DNA from: Abelmoschus esculentus
Taxonomy: Eukaryota; Streptophyta; Magnoliopsida; Malvales; Malvaceae
Reading direction: 5' to 3'
Assembly (NCBI GenBank): GCA_035048815.1
Contig: JAUCBN010000037.1
Span: 10,444,001-10,508,000, forward strand
Length of the DNA stretch: 64,000 nucleotides
Of the stretch, positions 21,833 to 31,200 are shown one piece after another. A model generated the notes under the pieces. That model was given only the letters and a program-made list of their open reading frames with translations, made no database searches and had not been told where the DNA came from. The first letter of the stretch is position 1. The number at the start of each line of letters is the position of its first letter. A program made the translations under genes and the position numbers.

Positions 21833-22997
21833 CCTCTTTCGAGTGCTCTAGGATCCAACTAGGCTCTATTTGCAATCTAGAACCCATTGCTCACGTAGAT
21901 GCTCCCTTAGCTCCTTTCGGATGATCTAAGGATCTATAGCTACGCCTCTTTCGATTGCTCTAGCATGTACCTAAACACGGGACACTTTCGTGCCTCTTAC
22001 AATGCCTAAATAATTATCAACAATGAGCAAAGCAAACATACAAACACATAGAAGGCAATATATTAAATACAAATAGAAGATAATTATCCATAAAAGCAAC
22101 CACCTAAACAAAGCTTACATGGTGGAGCTAAATGTTAAGAAATATCATCCACATAATTCTTAAACATCCAACAATCATCCTCATGAAAATATAAAAGAAA
22201 TAAATCAAGGAAGGAGGACTAGAAGACACCCTCAGTGTGCACAGCCGCCGGCTCTTCAACCACCATGAGACTCCGTGGTGTGCTAGCCCCTTTCGGGTGC
22301 CTAGCACACCACTCCCTTCGAGCTCTATCAATGGAGGTCCACATGGACGGAGTTTGGAGGAGAAAGGTGGGAGCTTTCCACCGCCGCAAAACCGCCCCAA
22401 AGGTCTCTCTTTTTTGTGTTTTTGTTCCTCAAAAGGGCCTCTCTTTTTTCCTTAGATCACCATGTCTTTAATAAGGGTGAAAAACCCTAAAAGAGGCAAA
22501 AATCCATTTCTGCCCCCTTCACGTGATGGCATTTCTGCAGGGCTTGGCAGTGGTGACAGTGGTCCCCTACTAAGGTGGCTCGCAATCAGGCAATATTGGT
22601 TGTGGTCCCCTACATAGGTGGCCGCGGCCAGGCTGTAGTGGTCCCGACCGGCTGTAATGGCACCAGCTGGCACTCTTATCAAAATATCTCTTTGTCGTCT
22701 AGCTTAGTACAGGAGTCCTCCAGCTTTGCCATGGCATTTTCCCATCGCTATCTTTTAGCGAATGTCATGACAAATTACCTCAACTTCCATTTTTGATTTA
22801 CCTGCACAACAAAACTAAAAAGAACTACCTTTCCCATTAAATAACACCTATTACCACATAAAGATGCCAAGGCATATCTAGAAGACTACATGCAATGTCA
22901 TGAACCTAAATACAACTAAATGAACCTATATGAGCCTAAAGACACTCAATAACTTAAGTAAAAAGGCCTAAAATATAGCCTTTTTGCGGAGTTATCA

Positions 22998-23011
22998 CAC
23001 CCCCAAACTTA
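22998..23011 (-). other. Polypurine tract of Athila-2
   Basis: On the minus strand TAAGTTTGGGGGTG directly precedes the LTR start. The adjoining AGGA-loop hairpin at 23016-23035 is identical to that of Athila-1. A second copy of the module (G-run plus hairpin) is at 24057-24090. Confidence 0.85.
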
Positions 23012-24151
23012 AGCTATTGCTTGTCCTCAAGCAATGGATAGCAGGTAGCATAGAACAAATGTCATGACAAAGTTCAAGAACTAGGCAAGTAGATGGTCAG
23101 AGTTTCAGCCCTTAGAAAATGTCATGGCATAAAATATAAGACTCGAGAGAATTTCAAGAACACTACCCTAGGACAAGATCAAATGCGAGTGTGTGTGTGC
23201 ATGAGTGAGTGCATCTAATCTATGCTTAGTCAAGTTAGAAAAATTCTAAGGAACGTTAACTATCCTAGCAAGCATGTTTTCTTATATTTAAGCACATTTT
23301 ACAAGTCCCCATATATAACATATTTAATTTTTTTTTTCATTTTCACTTTTTCTCTCTCTATTTTTTTACATAAATATGCATGACATACTGTTACGAGAGG
23401 AGCCAGCCTGTCACACTACCTTCTACTCATGCCATAGCTGCCATCTATATAAACGTAGTATCCAGGCAATGCCATAAAAAGTTAGAAGTGTAGCGTCACC
23501 CTGTGCCTCTTTTAGTAACTCATATGCTCATGGAAATACCATGGCATACTGTTACGAGAGGAGCCAGCCTGTCACACTACCTTCTACTCATTCCATAGCT
23601 GCCATTTATATAAACGCAGTATCTAGGCAATGCCATGACAAGTTAGAAGTGTAGCGTCACCCTGTGCCTCTTTTAGTATCTCTCTATAGAAATGTCCAGG
23701 CATTTATTCAAAGCTTTTAATACTAACTTCTAGGGATTCTATATTATCAAGTAAATTCATTAAGACATGCAGGCTAATTAAGTTTTCATTCTATAAAAAA
23801 TTCCTAACCTCCCAAAGCATGGAAGACATACACTCATGTAACAATAAGATAAACACAATCACCAAGTCCTAGAACAAGTTCTATCCACATCTCAAGTCAT
23901 GCATATTCAATTCAAGCATTGGCCATATAAGGAATATCATCATCGGGCATCACAAACTATAATCCTATAAACTTGACCTAAAACTTGCACAAATGTTGGC
24001 ATTTTTCTACAACTACTGCTATCATGCAAATGCAAATGAAGTAGAGAACGATACCTCCCCCAAACTTGAGGCAAGCATTATCCTCAATGCGATTAAAAAA
24101 ACTAAGTAAAATGCCATGCAATGAAATGCAATGCAATGTAATTTACCTTGG
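23012..24151 (-). other. 3' untranslated region of Athila-2
   Basis: Non-coding. Contents: the hairpin at 23016-23035, a 161-bp tandem duplication (23384-23705), the second polypurine-like module (24057-24090) and several ATGCCATGGCAT-like palindromes (23060, 23119, 23536, 23631, 23692). No ORF. Confidence 0.75.
23384..23705. repeat. 161-bp tandem duplication, 2 copies
   Basis: CATACTGTTACGAGAGGAGC occurs at 23384 and 23545, and the two 161-bp units match closely through GTGTAGCGTCACCCTGTGCC. Each unit has a TATATAAACG stretch and a palindrome-like AATGCCAT segment. Confidence 0.9.
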
Positions 24152-25716
24152 CTAAGCTGGTGGTGTGGTGGCAATTCGGCGCGATGTTCGGCGCTTCAAT
24201 AGGGGCTGACTGTCCTCAGGATCAGACTCGTCATCTGCTCTCCGTCTTTTGGGTGTCTCAACAGCAGCAGGTGGTGTTGGTTGTCCACCAGCCGATATCT
24301 TGAGTCGACGCTTGGATTTCTTCCTCTTGGGAGAGGGCTTGGTGATATCTCTTGTGGGGCTGCTTGCTGGGGTTCTTCTTGTTGTGTTGGTTGGGATGGC
24401 GGTTCTTCAAACAGCGAAGATATGAAACTGGCATCATGTTCTTTGGTAGCAGAAGGGTCAACAGGGTTGGTTCGTCGTGTGACTGGGCTTGCTCCTTTGA
24501 AAATGCTGTGACATTTTTAGGAGTTTGTTCTCGTGCAGGTGACTGGGCTTCTTGAGCTTGCTCTTCAGGTTCCTGTTCCATGGGTCTAGCCTCCTTAGAC
24601 GGTTCAGCTGGTGATGGTACCTAATTTAGATCAGGTGCAGCTTGTCTAGTTGGAGTTGAGGCAACTGTAAATGCCGAGGCATTTCCTGATGCAATGGGCA
24701 GTATGAACTCTAGGAACACAGGGAACTCTTGATTTAGTGGAGGAAGCAACTCTGCCAAGTAGGCTTTGATGACCACGTCTCTCTTCTTTGTGTAAAGCAA
24801 AAAATTCCTTTAAGTCCTTGGACAAGTCATCGACTTTTGCCATGGCATTTTTGGATAGCTCCAGTGTATCATCTTTTTCCATCGGGCCTTTTCCTCTAGC
24901 CGAGGCGGCGTGGGATGCCTCTGGCTGCTCTTCGATGTTGCCCATAAGTGTAGTCACTTTTTCAGCAGACAATCCTTTCATTCATTCCTCAATTTCATCA
25001 AAATCATACTCAGGAACATTTTTCTTCCGACATAGTGCAGTGATTAGGTTTGGAAATATGAGGGGGCTCTTGGGTCGTTTTCCAACAATCATGCGTCTCT
25101 TGCACAATAATTCTCCCTATGTCTATCGGGCAACCAAAGAGAATAGAATGCAGAACATAAGTCGAGGTAAACTCACAATCATGTGATACGAAGTGGGCAT
25201 CAGCTTGTATCATAGGAAGTGGTTCCACAACCGGGCGTTGGGAAGCAAGCTCTCTCGGTTCACCGTTCGTCTCGAAGTTTGCTGGCCATTCCACTCGGTC
25301 TCGGGCAGACATACATCCTCCTTCACACCTTGATATTTCTTATAATCAACCTCTTCCTCTTTCTTAGCATGTCTATCCACCTCTTGGGGGATTTTGAAGA
25401 AGCGGTTTATAGCCGTGTTTGTGAAGTGAATGTTTTTGCCCCGAACATATACGGATTTCTGGTCTGGGTTTAAAATATTGGCGTAGAACTCACGCACTAT
25501 TATGGCGTTGACAGAGCCTGGATGGGCAACAAACTGCTCCCAATGGTGGCGCGCCACCACATTCGTCACCTCTGGTCCTAGCTCGTCGGAGAGGATGAAG
25601 CCAAGTTCAAATAAAACTCTTCGATTCTTGAGAGTTTTAAATCTCTTTTCCGCTAGCTCGTCCACAAAAATGGCAGGAGGTTGTTGTGCAGCTCCTGGCG
25701 GTCTGGTTCGTACCAT
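24152..25716 (-). pseudogene. Athila-2 ORF2: putative plant transposon protein-type domain, frameshifted
   Basis: Starts at ATG 25716 (MVRTRPPGAAQQP). The first 168 residues are open, with RFKTLKNRRVLFELGF, VNAIIVREFYANIL, VYVRGKNIHFTNTAINRFF and ARLWNHFL, all typical of the putative plant transposon protein family. A frameshift near 25213 moves the rest (ADAHFVS..., PIDIGRIIVQE) to another frame. Further shifts lead to a charged segment (24981-24646) and a basic C-terminus with KPSPKRKKSKRRLK and PKRRRADDESDPED before TAG at 24152-24154. The tail looks like a bipartite nuclear signal. It is homologous in position and domain to 2410-3945; its function is not known. Confidence 0.78.
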
Positions 25717-26218
25717 CTTTGAGTTGAAAAGGAGAAGAAAAAGTAAGAAAGCTTGAAACTTTCTTTAATGGAGGGGAGGGGTCTCGGCTATGGAGGGGAA
25801 AGATGAAGAAGAAGGTGGAGAGTGAGGTTAAAAATAATAAAGGTGAGACCTCTATTATTTTAGTGGGGGTGTGGGGCAAGAAACGTGTGGAGGGGATTGA
25901 TTGGGTGTGGGAATAAAGGTGTCAGAATTTTAATAGGAGAGAGAGGGTTAGATTTTGAAATTCAAAATAAAACAATAAAAATAATAAAAACTCCCTCTTT
26001 CTTTTGTCTTTTTGCTGCCCAATAATTTCAAAGTACGGTTTCCTACTTTTCTCCTTCTTTTTCCTTCAGTCGTCAGCCTCCAAAGGTGTATAATAACCTA
26101 AAAAGAAAATAAAGGAAAGGATTAAAAAGGTTAAGCATATTAAAGAAAATAAAACAAACTTAAAGATTATTTATTTATGAACAGGAGTAAACTGAAAATG
26201 CCATGACATTTCAGTATG
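25717..26218 (-). other. Spacer between integrase and ORF2 of Athila-2
   Basis: About 500 bp, purine-rich on the plus strand near ORF2 and AT-rich further on. The open frames here carry no recognisable domain. It probably serves as ORF2 leader. One palindrome, ATGCCATGACAT, is at 26198-26209. Confidence 0.6.
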
Positions 26219-27584
26219 TCAGGCATCTATGAAATATGTTGTAGGTTTATCCCGCATCACGTGGGCTCTAGTGTAGATCTTCAGACGCTGGTCATTAACT
26301 TTGAAAATTGTCCCATTTTCTAGATTCTTGATGTCTACAGCTCCATGGGGATATACATGAAGTATTTCAAATGGCCCGGACCACCTCGATTTAAGCTTCC
26401 CAGGGAAAAGCTTCAGCCTTGAGTTGAATAGGAGCACTTGTTGTCCCGCATGAAAATGTCGTGGCAAAATCGCTTGATCATGCCATCGCTTGGTTCGCTC
26501 CTTGTAGAGTTTAGCATTCTCATAAGCTTGGGTCCTGAATTCCTCCATCTCATTCAACTCTATAAGTCTTCTTTCACCAGCTAAATCGGCATCAAAATTG
26601 AGCTTCTTGATTGCCCAATAGGCCTTATGCTCTAGCTCGACCGAGAGGTGACATGCTTTGCCATAGACTAGCTTAAATGGAGACAAACCTAGGGGGGTTT
26701 GAAAGCTATTCGCTATGCCCACAATGCTTCATCAAGCTTGGGTGACCAATCTTTCCTTCTCAAATTCACCACTTTTTCCAAAATTTGCTTGATTTCACGA
26801 TTAGAAACCTCGACTTGCCCATTGGTTTGGGGATGATAATGCCATGGCAATTTTGTGTCGCACCCCATATCTTTGCAATGCCTTGACAATTAACTTGTTG
26901 TCAAAATGGGTGCCTTCATCATTGATGATAGCCCTTGGCATGCCAAATCTTGTGAAATGTGCTTATGCAGAAACTTAAGCACGGTCTTTGAATCGTTCAT
27001 CAGCGTTGCAATGGCTTCTACCCACTTGGACACATAGTCCACTACCAAAAGGATGTACAGATCTCCATATGAAGATGGGAATGGTCCCATAAAGTCTATG
27101 CCCCATACGTCAAATAACTCTATCTCCAAAATATTTTGTCGTGGCATTTCATGCCGTCTAGAGATATTCCCAGTCTTTTGACATCGATCGCAGGCTTGGT
27201 AAAATGCCTGGGCATCTTTGAATAAAGTAGGCCAGTAAAAACCTGATTGGAGGACCTTAGCAACAGTCCTCATTCCTCCGAAGTGACCACCACACGGGCC
27301 TGTGTGACAATGATGCAGAATGTCTCTTTGTTCCTCTTTCGACACACATCTTCGGATAATTTGATCGTCACAACGCTTGAACAAGTACGGGTCATCCCAG
27401 AAATAGAACCGCGTGTCATGTCTTAATTTCTTCCTTCCTGGGCTAGTCATGTCAAAAGGCAAAACACCACTAACAAGAAAATTAGCAAGGCCAGCGTACC
27501 ACAGAATTGCCCTGACATAAATAATTTTCTCATCAGGAAATTCATCATGTATTTCAATTTTGTCATGACATTCCAGGTCAACTT
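26219..27584 (-). pseudogene. Athila-2 integrase (frameshifted, 5' part of pol cut off)
   Basis: Enters at 27584, where the chromovirus interrupts pol, and ends at TGA 26219. The first open stretch (27462-26890) carries the HHCC zinc-binding region with CGGHFGGMRTVAKVL and CDRCQKTGNISRR, then the catalytic core start FDVWGIDFMGPFP with its Asp. A frameshift near 26950 moves the frame so that NDEGTHF and, after another shift, NGQVEVSNRE (catalytic Glu) are read elsewhere. The C-terminal piece (26722-26219) has LVYGKACHL, HKAYWAIKKLNFD, RTKRWHDQ and the GPY-type segment RSRWSGPF-like KSRWSGPFEI. Catalytic residues are still readable but in three frames. In life it would insert the element cDNA. 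Confidence 0.88.
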
Positions 27585-29384
27585 TGTAACATCCCGGTTT
27601 TGGGGTTAGTAGTATGAGTGTTGGTTTGGGGGATTCGATTCGAGTCGGATCAGATTCTTCGGTTCATTAATTTCGGGAAAATTAAAATAATAATAATTCA
27701 ATCGGACAAGTAATAATTTTGTGGAAAGATTTAAAAATATTAAAATGGTGTTTTAAAGTTAAAGGAATATTATTGAGCTTTAATTTGATTTTTAATTAGG
27801 ATTAATTTTGTACTAGTGACTAAATTGTGAATTTTGAAAAAAAAGTTTAGGGGTTTAATTGGTAATTTTCCGAAATTAAGATTTTTAGTGATTAAATTGG
27901 AAAGTAAGCCATACTTAGAATCCTTAGAGGGCCATTAACCCAATTTATTTTTAATTAAATATTATCCACCAAATATGTTTTAATTAGTTTTAATAAAAAG
28001 GTTATTTTCATTTTCTTTTGTAACTTCCCATTTTCTCAACTTTTCTCCCAAATTTTCTCTCCATTTTCTATCCATCTTCTTCTCTAAATTTCTTCAATTA
28101 CTTGCTGATTTCTTCTTCATATTCAATAAGATTTATTTCATTTTACTCATATTTTCATTCTCTACAAAACCTACTCATCCATTTTGCAAAATCAACATCC
28201 ATTTTCAAGGAAATCAAGGGAGGATTTCTTATCTTTTGGTGGATCTAATCTCTAAGGTAAAATTCTGGTTTCTCATCTTTTTTCTAGGGTTCTTTATTGA
28301 AATTCCCAAGTATTGACTTGCTCATCAATAAGTGATATTTAATTTTGTGTTTTTAATTCAAGATCTATGAGTTTTATGGAGGTTTTTGTGAAATCTTTTT
28401 AGATCTCAATTAATTCTGTAATTAGGATGATATATTTATGATATTATATCAATTAAATGATTGATTGAGTCTTATAATGATTTAATATCAAATTAATCCC
28501 GGAATAATGCAATCAATGGTGTTTTAAGGTGGTTTTCGATTGTTTTAGGGGTTGTTTTAAGTGTTCTGCTTTTGCTGGAGGTATAAGGATGGTTTGAAAG
28601 TGTTTTTAGTTCATAATTGAGGTGGATTAGATGTTAGATTCATAAGGTTAAGGGCTGATGTTGTTTCGGATGCGTTTTGGCTTAGTTTTTGGTCTTTTCG
28701 GCTAGGTTTTCGATAGTTTTGGAGAGGTTTGATGTGGCTGCTATTTTGAGCATGTTATGACGTGTATATGCTCTGTTTTTAATGTTGTAGAGGAAGTGCA
28801 AGAAGGTCCGTAAGTGGCTGGTGCGTTGGTGTTGCCGTCGGAGCATCGGCGAGGGCTTGTTTCGCTTGTCGGTGAGTGATTTCGGATTAAAAGTGTTTCG
28901 CAAAGATTCGGTTCTGTTTTGGGGACTATGGAATAGTGTGAAAACTTTCCATAGTTCAAGAGTAAGTAAAGTAAATGTTTTTGATGCATTATTGTAAGTT
29001 TCGGCTATTTTCGGTAATGGCATTTATGATGATGATTCAATAAGATTTTGGAAATGCATAATCATGATTTTGAAATGATGCATGCATGAGTTAATTGCTG
29101 GAAATTACATGGTTTATAAAGACATTCATGGTTTATGGAAGCATGGAAATGAAATGGAATAATATGAGGTTATTTGCCCTACATTTGATAATGCCGTTGA
29201 GCATGATTTATGGTTCACATGATGAACATATTATGAATGCATTATGAGCAGCAAGTTAACATGCATGATTGGAATTGATATTGGCTTAGTGACACTAACT
29301 TTCGATACGAATACAAATGACATGTCATTAGGATTGAGTGCACTATAAAGATTATGAAATTAAAGAAAAATGCCTACACGTAGC

Positions 29385-29560
29385 AAGGGTGACTATGTGT
29401 CTAACCGTACGTGGTAGAGCTGCCTACACGTAACAAGGGTGACTTTGTGTCCAACCGTGCATAGTAGAGCTTGAATAAGGGTGACTTCGTGTCATGTCAA
29501 TGGTGACTTTGTGTCATGTCAATAGTGACTTTGTGTCATGACGAGACTAAGGGTCTCTAA
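29385..29560 (+). repeat. Degenerate GTGACTTTGTGTC minisatellite in LTR B
   Basis: Five to six copies of the GTGACTTTGTGTC core. The first two are spaced by a GCCTACACGTA...CCGTGC unit of about 50 bp like the LTRs at 40300 and 48500. The last three are spaced by short GTCAATG-type units and end in GACGAGACTAAGGGTCTC like the 39-bp type at 18787. Confidence 0.85.
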
Positions 29561-29965
29561 AACAATGGATCCGCGTATTCGGTGAACTTAAGGTTCCTAA
29601 CAAGTGATCACTAGAAAGCCAATATGCATACATGAAATAATTTGGAGTTATGTGCATCATCTATGAAATGATTTGATATTGATTTTTAAACTCAAGGAAA
29701 TATTTTGGAATGTGAACATAGACATGATTTGGTAAAGCATGTTTTGCTTAAGCTCTCTTTTCATCTTTGCAGAAAAATAGAGACATTTGAGGCTACTTTC
29801 GGAGCAAGAGGACCAAGGGGAAGAGACTTCACATTTTTGGTATGATTTGAAAAATAAAAGGGCTTGGCAATGTGTAAACCAATCCCATAGGAGAGTGGAT
29901 GTCTTGCTTAGTTAAAGACTTGTAGTAAGACCTTATATTGCCTTGAATGTTGTTTGATGGATTAT

Positions 29966-30166
29966 GGTATCGAAACACCCTATTGTGGTATCGATACCCC
30001 AAGGCTTTAAAAGGGCGACATCGAACCATGGTTCGATGCCATTAGCTCTTTGGACACCAAGGTATCGATACCACCCAGGGAGGTATCGATACCGTTGGCT
30101 TTCGAAGGCTTATTTAGCCACAGCCTCGTCATGATATCGATACCATGCGTGAGGGTATCGATACCC
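29966..30166. repeat. Cluster of GGTATCGATACC palindromes in LTR B
   Basis: Perfect 12-mers at 29987-29998, 30061-30072 and 30082-30093, a 14-mer GGGTATCGATACCC at 30153-30166, one-mismatch copies at 30133-30144 and 29966-29979, and a 20-bp perfect palindrome CATCGAACCATGGTTCGATG at 30019-30038. The same palindrome recurs in the inverted LTR piece at 35922-36007. Confidence 0.95.
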
Positions 30167-30734
30167 ATGACCAAAAATGAAGAATTTTAAGTGTTGGAAT
30201 TTCGTGTGTTGTCGTTGTCTTCTTGTATTCGAGTAGGGATGCTATGAATATCATTTTGAGTTGAAATATCACCGTGATGCATGATGTTATCTTAATTTCA
30301 TATTGGTTAATTAAAGTCGAATGTAGTACTTAGATTTTACGTGTTTTACATTTAGGTCCCTAATTAATGAAACATGAAATTAATGATGCTGCAATGCTCC
30401 GATTGATCAGAATTTTATTGTGAGTATGCTATGCATGTTTAATTGAACTTTGGTAGATTGAATTTCTAGTTTGATGTTCGAATTAAAAATATCACATTTA
30501 GTCCTTTAGTTACGCATGTACTAATTGGATGGTCGTTTGAGCACCGAATGTTACCATTCTTGTTTTGTATAAACCCTAACACATATAGGAATCTAATTGT
30601 GCATTTAGTTAAGAAAACATATCGGATTTCAGGGTTGTTTATTGAATCGAACCTTCGCGAGTTTGGTTCAATATTCCTCGTGTAACCCGTTAGTGTCGGT
30701 TCCGTTTAGGCTGGGCTGAGGGGGTTACATTTGG

Positions 30735-30746
30735 TGGTATCAGAGT
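30735..30746 (+). other. Primer binding site, initiator Met tRNA
   Basis: TGGTATCAGAGT, 5 nt after the LTR, is complementary to the 3' end of tRNAi-Met apart from the last base. This primer is usual for plant chromoviruses. Confidence 0.92.
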
Positions 30747-30991
30747 CAGGTTTGGTTTCTTTGGTGGTGTGTGTTTGGATATGTTTTGTTGTCAATATGT
30801 TTGATAATTGTGTTCAGTGAAGGTATTTTGAATAATGACTATTAAAAAGGAATTAACGGTTACACGTTGCCAATGCCAATACATTTTCAAATGCTTCAGG
30901 CTTCCCTTGGATCTTGCCCGAATGTAAGTCTAATATGTTTTGATATTATGTTTTGAGTATACGTTTAAATTTGTTTTTAAAGTTTTGGAAT

Positions 30992-31200
30992 ATGCCTCTG
31001 AGACGTGAGACTTGAGCTAGTGCTAGTATAATCACTGATGGTCAGTTTGAGGGTGAAACGACTTCTAGGGAAGAGCGATTACCCTTCCCCCTTCACCCGT
31101 AGTTGTGCCTCCGGTTATACAGGGACGTCAGTTTAGAAACTGAGTTTGCACCGTGCATTAAGGCTTTGATAGGTGTATTTCAGTTTGCTGAAGATGAGTG
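30992..31200 (+). pseudogene. Gag start remnant of chromovirus B
   Basis: An ATG at about 30992 opens with MPLRRET then a stop, resembling the MPxRRGTRAS-like start of Tekay-lineage gag. Further on ALIGVFQFAEDE is readable. After about 31200 similarity to gag is lost and the sequence continues into the non-coding region shared with element C. This is a weak call, based on position after the PBS and the first residues. Confidence 0.5.

Larger units (their letters stand above)
19863..22997 (-). repeat. 3' LTR of Athila-2, interrupted by a solo LTR
   Basis: On the minus strand it begins TGATAACTCCGC at 22997. It ends near 19863, where the plus strand reads TGTATGTGAAAACAC; the exact end is uncertain by a few bases because no target duplication is visible. 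The plus-strand motif TATCGTTCCCACGAGGATC near the end parallels TATCGTCTCCACAGGGATT of Athila-1. Without the solo LTR it is about 1.8 kb. No gene is seen in it; the short frames at 22128-22471 and 22452-22682 have no recognisable domain. Confidence 0.8.
19863..27584 (-). mobile_element. Athila-type element 2 (3' half), broken by a chromovirus
   Basis: Minus-strand order: integrase (27584-26219), spacer, ORF2 (25716-24152), 3' UTR, polypurine tract and 3' LTR (22997-19863). The integrase and ORF2 are Athila-like, but the LTR and UTR differ from Athila-1, so this is a separate family. Everything upstream of the integrase (gag, protease, RT, 5' LTR) is absent because the Tekay-like element at 27585 sits there and what follows it is unrelated. 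Its LTR holds a later solo LTR at 20521-21832. Confidence 0.87.
27585..30729 (+). repeat. 5' LTR of chromovirus B
   Basis: 3,145 bp from TGTAACATCCCGG to GGGGGTTACA, typical chromovirus LTR ends. It contains mixed 39/50-bp type minisatellite units at about 29385-29560 and a cluster of GGTATCGATACC palindromes at 29966-30166. Its start also opens the truncated 3' LTR at 35218. No gene; the frames at 28682-29023 have no recognisable domain. Confidence 0.92.

Noticed and set aside
24258..24581. Separate small gene of 107 codons
   Set aside because: It lies in the low-complexity tail of Athila-2 ORF2. The other frame gives the expected basic C-terminus, so this is a frame shadow or a frameshifted tail.
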